DNA of 64,000 nt from Pedobacter frigoris (GTDB lineage Bacteria; Bacteroidota; Bacteroidia; Sphingobacteriales; Sphingobacteriaceae), in the NCBI RefSeq assembly GCF_005116445.1, contig NZ_SWBQ01000008.1:1-64000 (forward strand). The letters run 5' to 3'. The notes beneath the pieces are model-generated. The model was given only the letters and a program-made list of their open reading frames with translations. It made no database searches and was not told where the DNA came from. The translations under genes and the position numbers were made by a program. Below are positions 8,396 to 15,037 of the stretch, piece by piece (position 1 is the first letter of the stretch; each line of letters starts with the position of its first letter).

Positions 8396-9666
8396 ACCTT
8401 TTGCTCGTTGATTTCCTGGAGGCTTAATTTTAGGAGTCCTTTTGTCTTCAGATAAGTAATTCCCGCTACTACTATGGTCATGCTGCCGCCAAATACCACG
8501 GCAGGGACTGTTCGCATGAGTTTGGCGGTAAGGCCCGATTCAAATGCGCCGATTTCATTGGAAGATCCGATGAACATGCTGTTTACGGCAGATACGCGTC
8601 CGCGCATTTCATCAGGTGTAAGCAGCTGCATGATGGTAGAGCGAATGATTACACTGATGCTGTCGAAAGCGCCTTCTGCAAAGAGAAATAAAAGCGTGAG
8701 GTAAAAGTTTTTGGACAATCCAAAACAGATGATACTCACTCCGAAACCAGTGACCGCAATCAGCAGATTTCGCCAGGGTTTATTCATTGGAGAAAAGCGA
8801 GTCATGGCCAGCATAGTGATTACAGCTCCGCTTGATACTGCAGCGCGCATAAACCCCAGCCCTTCTGAGCCAACTTTCAAGATGTCATGAGCAAAGACAG
8901 GCAGTAAAGCTACAGCACCGCCAAAGAAGACTGAAAACAGATCCAGGCTCATTGCACCAAGCATCATCTTTGTTTTAAATACAAATCGTACTCCTTCAGT
9001 GAGGCTTTTAACAATACTTTCCTTAGGTATAAATGTGGGTGGGTGAGGTTTTAAAAAGAAGATACAGACTAAGGCTATGAATATGAAACTGATGATCACG
9101 ATATAGGTGACTGTGATTCCAAAGAAAGCATAAATGAGCCCCCCTGCCATTGGACCCAGGATAGAAGCCATTTGCCAGCTGGAGCTGTTCCATGTACTTG
9201 AATTTGGATAGAGCTTTTTGGGGATGATCTGTGCCATTAACGAGAAGGTAGCAGGGCTGAAAAATCCTCTTGCTATCCCAATTCCAAATATCATACAATA
9301 CATAATTGGTACAATATAGCTGGTAGGAACATAAGCATGCATCTGTTTGGTGGTCACGATGAGCATCACCAGTGAACAAAGGAATACTCCGCTAAAAATC
9401 TTTAATAGGAGACCTCTCTTTTCAGACTTATCGGCCACATAGCCGCCATATAAGGCAATGCTAATGGATGGAATGGCCTCGCACAACCCGATGAAGGCAA
9501 GTGCAAGTGGGTCTTTAGTGAGCTGATAGATGTGAAAACCGATGACCACTGCCTGCATCTGGTAGGCAAATGTGAAGAAGAAACGCATTCCGAGGTAGGA
9601 ACGAAACTCCCGGTAGCGGAGGGCGGCGTATGGATCCGGTTTCTCTATGAGATCTGTATTGTCCAA
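8392..9666 (-). CDS. MFS transporter (EntS-like, MFS_3 type)
   Basis: Twelve-helix major facilitator protein, 424 residues. The N-terminus has RYREFRSYLGMRFFFTFAYQM and the family motif A region GGYVADKSEKRGLL between helices 2 and 3; FSPATFSLMAQIIPKK and PDEMRGRVSAVNSMFIGSSNEIG are typical of the enterobactin-exporter-like branch. It may export a siderophore or a drug, but the local context (an ABC exporter, thiamine genes) gives no substrate. It is convergent with the ABC gene, sharing TTAA at 8392-8395 as both stop codons. Confidence 0.88.
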   Translation of the reverse strand: MDNTDLIEKPDPYAALRYREFRSYLGMRFFFTFAYQMQAVVIGFHIYQLTKDPLALAFIGLCEAIPSISIALYGGYVADKSEKRGLLLKIFSGVFLCSLVMLIVTTKQMHAYVPTSYIVPIMYCMIFGIGIARGFFSPATFSLMAQIIPKKLYPNSSTWNSSSWQMASILGPMAGGLIYAFFGITVTYIVIISFIFIALVCIFFLKPHPPTFIPKESIVKSLTEGVRFVFKTKMMLGAMSLDLFSVFFGGAVALLPVFAHDILKVGSEGLGFMRAAVSSGAVITMLAMTRFSPMNKPWRNLLIAVTGFGVSIICFGLSKNFYLTLLFLFAEGAFDSISVIIRSTIMQLLTPDEMRGRVSAVNSMFIGSSNEIGAFESGLTAKLMRTVPAVVFGGSMTIVVAGITYLKTKGLLKLSLQEINEQKV

Positions 9667-9732
9667 AGGAATTGATTTTAGACAAATGTAAGTGTTAGCA
9701 GAGAAGATATTAAAACCCTGCTTAAAATATCA

Positions 9733-10365
9733 TTACATAATCTTGTCATAAAATGAGCCATATGCATCTTTCATATTTTCGGATTGATTGATGGCCGCAG
9801 AGGCCGCAATTCCAAAGATGCCGGTTTGCATGAGCGCATCCACGTCTTCTATGGTGACGCCCCCGACGGCAAGTACAGGCAGGTCTATTTGGTGTTCTCT
9901 TAACTTCAGCATCGTAGTTTGATAACCATCTATACCCAGCAAAGGAAAACCATTTAGTTTGGTAGTGGTTTCGTAAAATGGTCCGAGACCGGCATAGTCA
10001 ACCCCTTCTTTATTCAGCCTGATCAGCCCTTCGAGTGTATTGGATGATCCGCCAATGGTAATGGCTTCGCCAAGCTCGTCCCTGATCTTAAGAAAATCAG
10101 CATCCATATCCTCGATATGAAAACCCTGGATATCGGCTTTACCATTTAGGTGGATATGATCCGTAACGATTAGAGTTGCTCCCCAATCGTCACAGATCTC
10201 TGCTATTGCATTGATATCTTTTAAAAGCTCATCGTCACTTTTGGTCAGGCAGCGGTACTGGATCCATTTTGCACCCGATTCGCAGGCTATTTGGGCCTGT
10301 TCGATGTGTGTGTACTGTTCTATATCGTGCGTAATAAAGTGGAGTTTTTCGATGAACTTCTTCAT
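9733..10365 (-). CDS. thiE: Thiamine-phosphate synthase-like protein (ThiE/TenI family), divergent
   Basis: TIM-barrel protein of 210 residues, the fold that joins HMP-PP and HET-P to thiamine phosphate. Seen: WIQYRCLTKS (usual Q-x-R-x-K, here Lys is Leu), IVTDHIHL (usual N-D, here T-D), TIGGSSNT (conserved Ser), YAGLGPFYETTTKL (T-x-T-K kept), LAVGGVTIEDV and SAAIN. Two positions that bind the pyrophosphate or metal in Bacillus ThiE are therefore changed by my manual alignment. It starts 5 nt after the TonB receptor stop, in the same TPP-riboswitch operon, so it belongs to thiamine metabolism. It may be a working ThiE, a salvage variant, or a TenI-like paralog without synthase activity. Confidence 0.75.
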   Translation of the reverse strand: MKKFIEKLHFITHDIEQYTHIEQAQIACESGAKWIQYRCLTKSDDELLKDINAIAEICDDWGATLIVTDHIHLNGKADIQGFHIEDMDADFLKIRDELGEAITIGGSSNTLEGLIRLNKEGVDYAGLGPFYETTTKLNGFPLLGIDGYQTTMLKLREHQIDLPVLAVGGVTIEDVDALMQTGIFGIAASAAINQSENMKDAYGSFYDKIM

Positions 10366-10370
10366 GTATT

Positions 10371-12869
10371 TTAAAAATTCAGATTAAGCGAAAGTAAGAA
10401 ATTAGTTCCTGCCTGCGGAAAGTAAAAATTTTCGGTAACCGTTGCCCATGGATAAATTGAACTGTAGGTATAGCCATTACTCTCGTACTTTTTATTGAGG
10501 ATGTTGTTTGCCAGCAAGGCAACATTGATGTTCTTGATCCCTTTCAGACTGAAATTATAACCTAGTCTGGCATTGTTTACCCAATAGGCATCCAGCTTGC
10601 GGCTTTCATTCTGCGTATTGTCCATGAACTGTTTGCTCACGTACTTGCTTTGCAGCGCTACAGCCAAACCTGCAAGAGGTTTGTAAACCAGTTCACCAAA
10701 AACTACAGTATTTGGCGAGAAGGAAATATCAGGGTTTTTGTAAGTTGTCGCCTGCACATTGATCAGGTCAAAATTAGCATCATATTCAGAAACATAATCG
10801 ATGTAGTTTTTGATCTTGTTTTTGCTAAAAGCAGCATTTGCGTTAACAGCAAAATGAGAACTGATGGTGTAAGACGCATCCAGCTCCAGTCCTATACGAT
10901 AACTTTTATCGACATTCTGACGATAAGCATCTGAATATTCATTGATCTCTCCAGTAAAGATCAACTGATCTTTGTAGAACATTCCATAGACATTAGCACC
11001 TGCATTGAAGCGGTCATCCTTAAAGCGATATCCAGCTTCTACGTTGTTTAAACGCTCAGCTTTAGGATTGGGAAGGCCTTCTTTTAAATTGGTGAAGTCA
11101 TCTCTATTCGGCTCTTTATTGGCTACACTAAATGAAGCGTAAGCATTGCTTTGCTCATTCATAAAATAAGTAGCCCCTACTTTAGGATTGAAGAAGTTAT
11201 AGTTGTTGTTGAAGTCAAGCGCCTTGCGGTTCTTATCTGTGCCGCTGATTTTGTAAGCGACATTTCTGTATTGAAGGTCTGCAAACAGGCTCAACTGAGC
11301 TGTAGGATTGTAGTTTATCTTGCCAAAGGTATTGAAATCGTCTTTGTTGCCTTTTCCATCATAATAATGATGGTCATTGGCCGCAGTAGAAGCATGTTCA
11401 GCCCAGGTGATTTCTCCAAAATGTTTGCCTCTATATTGATTGTAAGCACCGCCAAGTGTAAAGTTCAAATCAGACTGAGGCTGGTAATTGAAAGCATAGG
11501 TAAAACCATAGAAGTCATTATCTAGCCAGCGACGACGCACCAGGTTTGTTTTGGTGATGGTTGTTCCACCTACGACAACGTTCGGTAGTCCGTATTTCGT
11601 AAACTTCTGACTGTTTTTGTATTCCTCGAAATACCCTTCGCCATCAGTATAGTGCAAAGCACCATTGAATGAGAAATGCTCGCTAAACTGTTTTGCATAC
11701 AATGCCTGGTAGTGGTTTTGTTTGTAATTATCTACCTGGTCTTTATAAGTAAATTGATTGTATGTCCGGTTGTCCGAATTGAAGAGGTTCAGGGAATCAG
11801 CCTTTGTATAGTACAGGTATTCAAGATTGTTATTGTAATGCTCCTTTAAGCCTTCCAGATCTCCTCTTAGTTTAGCCTCGGGAACACCATTCCAGGCTTG
11901 GTAAGTTTCTTCTGTGCCCGAAAATACATTTACGCGCAATAAGTCGTTTTTACCATGATAAGCGCCCGATAGGAAGTACGATTTTAGATCAGAAGCTCCG
12001 CGGTCTATAAAACCATCAGACTTTATCCTTGACAAGCGGCCATCAAAGCTCCATTTATTGTCGATAAGACCTGTTCCCACTTTTACAGTGTTTTTTAAGG
12101 TATTAAATGTTCCGAATGAATTGTTGATTTCCGCGTAAGGAATTTCAGAAGAAGATAGGGTCTGGATGTTCAAACTTCCGCCAAAAGCACCAGCACCGTT
12201 TGTAGATATTCCCACCCCACGCTGAATCTGAATATTGTCTACAGAAGAAGCAAAATCAGGCATATTTACCCAGAAAGTGCCCTGGCTTTCACTGTCGTTA
12301 TAAGGAATTCCGTTTACAGTCACGTTAACGCGGCTGGCGTCACTGCCCCTGATTCGGATCCCGGTATATCCAACTCCGGCGCCGGCATCAGACGTTACCA
12401 CGACGCCGGGAGTATTGTTTAAAATAAAAGGAAGGTCTTGTCCGAAGTTGTTTTCTTCTATTTCAGCCTTGCCGATGTTTTTATAAGTAGTAGCAGACTT
12501 TTCATTTGCACGTGTTGCCCGCACCGTTACTTCATCTGCAAGGAGCGCAGATTGCTCCAGGGTAAAGTTGATGTTCTCGTCGGATGAAAGGGTGATGATC
12601 TTTTCAATGGATTTATAACCGATGAAACTCGCTGATAAAGTGTAGCTTCCTGCTTTCAGGTTACTGATTTTATAATTTCCATTGGCGTCGGCATTTGTGC
12701 CGGTAGTCTTTCCTTTAATCCTGATGCTCGCGCCCGGTAAATTTCCGTTTGTTTGTGATACAGTACCTGAAATGGTGAATTGAGCCATTGATGCCAATGG
12801 CAATAGCAGCACAGCAAATGCTGCGATGATTGATCTTTTCAATTTTTTTGAATTTAAATGAATTTCCAT
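10371..12869 (-). CDS. TonB-dependent outer-membrane receptor, probable thiamine or thiamine-precursor transporter
   Basis: 832 residues. Signal peptide at about 1-29 (LLLPLASMAQ), a carboxypeptidase-regulatory-like domain (about 31-115, SGTVSQTNGNLPGASIRIKG), a plug domain (about 120-240, with PGVVVTSDAGAGVGYTGIRI and IRGSDASRVNVTVNG) and a C-terminal beta barrel ending in Phe (SLNLNF). A TPP riboswitch ends right at its start codon, so production should fall when thiamine pyrophosphate is plentiful. This matches the TPP-regulated receptors known in Bacteroidota (Omr1/OMthi). Substrate assigned from regulation, not from the binding site. Confidence 0.88.
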   Translation of the reverse strand: MEIHLNSKKLKRSIIAAFAVLLLPLASMAQFTISGTVSQTNGNLPGASIRIKGKTTGTNADANGNYKISNLKAGSYTLSASFIGYKSIEKIITLSSDENINFTLEQSALLADEVTVRATRANEKSATTYKNIGKAEIEENNFGQDLPFILNNTPGVVVTSDAGAGVGYTGIRIRGSDASRVNVTVNGIPYNDSESQGTFWVNMPDFASSVDNIQIQRGVGISTNGAGAFGGSLNIQTLSSSEIPYAEINNSFGTFNTLKNTVKVGTGLIDNKWSFDGRLSRIKSDGFIDRGASDLKSYFLSGAYHGKNDLLRVNVFSGTEETYQAWNGVPEAKLRGDLEGLKEHYNNNLEYLYYTKADSLNLFNSDNRTYNQFTYKDQVDNYKQNHYQALYAKQFSEHFSFNGALHYTDGEGYFEEYKNSQKFTKYGLPNVVVGGTTITKTNLVRRRWLDNDFYGFTYAFNYQPQSDLNFTLGGAYNQYRGKHFGEITWAEHASTAANDHHYYDGKGNKDDFNTFGKINYNPTAQLSLFADLQYRNVAYKISGTDKNRKALDFNNNYNFFNPKVGATYFMNEQSNAYASFSVANKEPNRDDFTNLKEGLPNPKAERLNNVEAGYRFKDDRFNAGANVYGMFYKDQLIFTGEINEYSDAYRQNVDKSYRIGLELDASYTISSHFAVNANAAFSKNKIKNYIDYVSEYDANFDLINVQATTYKNPDISFSPNTVVFGELVYKPLAGLAVALQSKYVSKQFMDNTQNESRKLDAYWVNNARLGYNFSLKGIKNINVALLANNILNKKYESNGYTYSSIYPWATVTENFYFPQAGTNFLLSLNLNF

Positions 12870-12870
12870 A

Positions 12871-12977
12871 ACTCTTATCCCTCCGCCGGCATTATCCGGA
12901 TCAGGTGCTTATAACTTTTCAGTTATAAAGGGTATACTCTCAGCCTGTTTTTGTGTTTATGAAACAAGGCACCCCAT
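12871..12977 (-). promoter_or_regulatory. TPP riboswitch (THI element)
   Basis: Read on the minus strand it has GGGGTGCC at the 5' end (12975-12968), GGCTGAGA followed by TATACCC, an optional helix (TATAACTGAAAAGTTATA), ACCTGATCCGGATAATGCCGG and the closing GGAGGGATAAGAG. All hallmark THI-box segments are present. The element ends only a few bases before the receptor ATG and there is no terminator after it, so control is most likely at translation, with the GGAGGG of the 3' helix acting as ribosome site or as its cover. Confidence 0.96.
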
Positions 12978-12986
12978 TTGATATGG

Positions 12987-12994
12987 CAAAGTTA
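12987..12994 (-). promoter_or_regulatory. -7 promoter box of the TPP-riboswitch operon
   Basis: On the minus strand TAACTTTG, an exact TAnnTTTG match, ending about 11 nt before the riboswitch. It puts the transcription start near 12983, just ahead of the first riboswitch helix, so the receptor-thiE pair has its own promoter separate from the nadR-like gene upstream. Confidence 0.7.
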
Positions 12995-13025
12995 CCTAAA
13001 AAAAATAAAATTAGGTCGAATTGCT

Positions 13026-13559
13026 TTATTTAGATTGCTGCAGGAAGTCATCAACTGCAACTATGGCATTGGTCAATCTGTCTTCGACACCGTGGATCAC
13101 TTTGTAATTCGCCCCCAAAGCCTGTAGTTCACTGTGCCAAACCTGCATGAAATGTTCGCGTTTGTGAGGGAAGTCCCGCAATGGATCTTCCTGCCAGGGG
13201 AGGTCGATGTCCAGGAGCAGGTACAAATCATAATTGTATTTTGGGAGCGCATCCAGCACTACTTCCGGAGTTTCTCCAAAAACTTCATCGCTCCAAATCT
13301 TTACAGTCAGAAAAGTGGTATCGCAAAAGATCAGGTTTTTATCGGCAATCGCAAGAATGGAGTCTTCCAGCGCGACTTGTCCGTGAAACATGTTTATTTC
13401 ATCCTGCAGGTCGCAGGGCGAGGTTAATGCCGCGCAATAATAGCGGGCATATTCCGGAACCCACAGCGTATTGTAGTGCTTTGCCAGCTGTTGGGTAATG
13501 GTTGATTTGCCTGTACTCTCGGGACCTACGATCGCTATTTTTCTAATGGGTCTGTTCAC
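13026..13559 (-). CDS. NadR-like P-loop kinase (AAA_28)
   Basis: 177 residues with an N-terminal P-loop, KIAIVGPESTGKSTITQQL, as in the ribosylnicotinamide kinase domain of NadR; VPEYARYY and DTTFLTVKIWSDEVFG are further family blocks. No adenylyltransferase or DNA-binding domain is present. The start overlaps the end of the pnuC-family gene by 17 bp, so the pair is translationally linked: a transporter plus a kinase that traps the imported compound. Nicotinamide riboside is the textbook substrate; because a TPP-controlled receptor operon lies directly downstream, thiamine is an alternative. Confidence 0.8.
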   Translation of the reverse strand: MNRPIRKIAIVGPESTGKSTITQQLAKHYNTLWVPEYARYYCAALTSPCDLQDEINMFHGQVALEDSILAIADKNLIFCDTTFLTVKIWSDEVFGETPEVVLDALPKYNYDLYLLLDIDLPWQEDPLRDFPHKREHFMQVWHSELQALGANYKVIHGVEDRLTNAIVAVDDFLQQSK

Positions 13560-14154
13560 GGTAAGTTTTTTTCCAGTCTAAGTAACCAACGGATGCAATG
13601 TAAATATAAAGTGCATACATGATTGCGGTGGCATAGAGGTCTTTATAAATATACATGCCGACATATATAATGTCTACAAAAATCCAGATCAGCCAATTTT
13701 GTACGACCTTTCTGGCCAGAAATATTTGAGCTACCAGACTGCACGCCGTACAAAAGCTATCTATATAGGGCAGGGAAGCGTTTGTGTTTTTATACAACAG
13801 CTGTCCCAGTAAAAAGGTAAAGATGATCACTCCAACCAACGAGAGTAATAGCTCCTTTTGAGTGATGTTTACGATTGGTCTTGATGCCTCTGGGTTATTT
13901 CTGTGTTTGCTCCAATAATACCATCCATAGATGTTCATGAAAAAAAAATAAAACTGAAGGCCCATATCCGCATACAGCTTAGACTCGAAGAAGATGAAAA
14001 TGTAGATGACCACACTGATGATTGCGATGGGCCAGCTGTAGATGTTGTTTTTTGCGGCAAGCCATACACACAATATACCTGTAAATACGCCACACCATTC
14101 CATCGCTCCTGTTTGAATAAAAAGCTGCGTAAAACTATCCTTCAGTAATTCCAT
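13543..14154 (-). CDS. pnuC: PnuC-family vitamin transporter (nicotinamide riboside or thiamine)
   Basis: Integral membrane protein of 203 residues with about seven helices. Family features: GVFTGILCVWLAAKNNIYSWP in helix 1-2, QFYFFFMNIYGWYYW, and near the C-terminus VVQNWLIWIFVDIIYVGMY, the NW..W..D pattern used for substrate binding in PnuC. Facilitated diffusion is driven by phosphorylation inside the cell, which suits the overlapping kinase gene. PnuT (thiamine) and PnuC (nicotinamide riboside) cannot be separated by eye. A -7 box ends 4 nt before the ATG. Confidence 0.83.
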   Translation of the reverse strand: MELLKDSFTQLFIQTGAMEWCGVFTGILCVWLAAKNNIYSWPIAIISVVIYIFIFFESKLYADMGLQFYFFFMNIYGWYYWSKHRNNPEASRPIVNITQKELLLSLVGVIIFTFLLGQLLYKNTNASLPYIDSFCTACSLVAQIFLARKVVQNWLIWIFVDIIYVGMYIYKDLYATAIMYALYIYIASVGYLDWKKTYREQTH

Positions 14155-14158
14155 CGCT

Positions 14159-14166
14159 CAAAAGTA
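14159..14166 (-). promoter_or_regulatory. -7 promoter box of pnuC (leaderless candidate)
   Basis: Minus-strand TACTTTTG, exact TAnnTTTG match, followed by AGCG and the ATG. Predicted transcription start at or within a few bases of the start codon. Confidence 0.5.
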
Positions 14167-14187
14167 CTAAACAGATTTGCATAAAAA

Positions 14188-14218
14188 AATCCGGCAGGGA
14201 AAGATTCCCGGCCGGATT
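14188..14218 (-). terminator. Intrinsic terminator, minus strand, upstream of pnuC
   Basis: Stem AATCCGGC...GCCGGATT with an inner GGGAA/TTCCC helix (one mismatch), loop AGA. On the minus strand it is followed by seven T. It lies 34 nt before the pnuC ATG, so it ends some transcript that starts in the 14220-14500 gap, or works as an attenuator. Confidence 0.75.
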
Positions 14219-14502
14219 ATAAACCAAACAAACTATTTATGAAGATTACCCTCTAACCAGAGGATTTTTTAATTCTGAATTATACCTGGTACTGTGCAAG
14301 CTTTGAGCCAATAAATGAAAAGAAGGTTTATGTGACTTAACGATGACCTGCTTATGGCTATTTCCTGAATTTTCGAAAACAAATACAAGCCTGACTTGTC
14401 TTTAAGTAGAGGAGATTTGAGTATGGTACACACCTACTAATTAATTTTATGTTAAACTCTGCTGATCAGAGATTACTGCTGATCTGCTAAACAACCATCC
14501 TT
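14219..14502 (+). other. Intergenic region with mini-ORF, small hairpin and direct repeat
   Basis: No gene-sized ORF. On the plus strand there is a five-codon mini-ORF (MKITL, 14239-14256) whose stop lies inside a hairpin CCTCT-AACC-AGAGG (14250-14263) followed by six T, an arrangement that resembles a leader-peptide attenuator or a weak terminator. Closer to the next gene a direct repeat CTGCTGATC occurs at 14459-14467 and 14476-14484, a possible operator. No exact promoter box was found on either strand. Confidence 0.35.
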
Positions 14503-14820
14503 ATGAAAAAGTTAAGTTTAAGTCTTTTAGTGTTTACGCTATTAGCGCTCGGAATACTTGCCTTTACATTTATTAAAAATGGGGGAATAAAAGGAACTAT
14601 TGTACCTGCTGATGGTGCAACTGAAGTCATCGCCATATCGGCGACAGATACGTTGAGAACGACAATAAGCAATGGTAGTTTTGGATTTGGTGAGGTCAAG
14701 CCTGCTACTTATACGATTTGGGTGAAAGGGAAATTGCCTTATAAAGACACCTCAGTTGAAAACGTAGCTGTTATAGACAGCACGGTTACTGATGTCGGCG
14801 AGATCAAACTTCAGCAATAA
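14503..14820 (+). CDS. Small exported protein with carboxypeptidase-regulatory-like fold
   Basis: 105 residues. A hydrophobic N-terminus (about residues 4-24) acts as a signal peptide or membrane anchor. The rest resembles a single beta-sandwich CarboxypepD_reg repeat: IKGTIVPADGATEVIAI, SNGSFGFGEVKPATYTIWVKG and a final DVGEIKLQQ. Such domains are usually found at the N-terminus of SusC/TonB receptors; here it stands alone, so its role is unknown. It has its own terminator and is divergent from pnuC. Confidence 0.72.
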   Translation: MKKLSLSLLVFTLLALGILAFTFIKNGGIKGTIVPADGATEVIAISATDTLRTTISNGSFGFGEVKPATYTIWVKGKLPYKDTSVENVAVIDSTVTDVGEIKLQQ

Positions 14821-14837
14821 TTGGTTTAAAATAATCT

Positions 14838-14867
14838 AAAAAGGGGGCGTTTTTGCCCCTTTTTTTA
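14838..14867 (+). terminator. Intrinsic terminator
   Basis: AAAAAGGGGGC, loop GTTTTT, GCCCC and a run of T; 18 nt after the preceding stop. Confidence 0.88.
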
Positions 14868-14915
14868 TTTATAAGCCTTTTTGAAAAAAAGCCTTATTTT
14901 TAATGTTCAAAAGCG

Positions 14916-14944
14916 TAACTTTGCATCCCGACAGAAGAGTCGGG
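14916..14944 (+). promoter_or_regulatory. carB -7 promoter box and 5' hairpin
   Basis: TAACTTTG (14916-14923) matches the -7 consensus. A perfect stem CCCGAC / GTCGGG (14927-14932 / 14939-14944) begins at the expected transcription start. A leader of about 110 nt follows before carB; no PyrR-type site was recognised in it. Confidence 0.6.
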
Positions 14945-15037
14945 TTCTTTATGATTATCAAAGGGAATCTCAAGACTGTTCCAGTCCATAACAAAGCATA
15001 TTTTTCATCAATTATACTTTAGACTTTTTAAAGCCTT

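Noticed and set aside
10650-11525. Plus-strand ORFs inside the TonB receptor gene
   Set aside because: They are antisense shadows of a well-supported receptor, with no family features.
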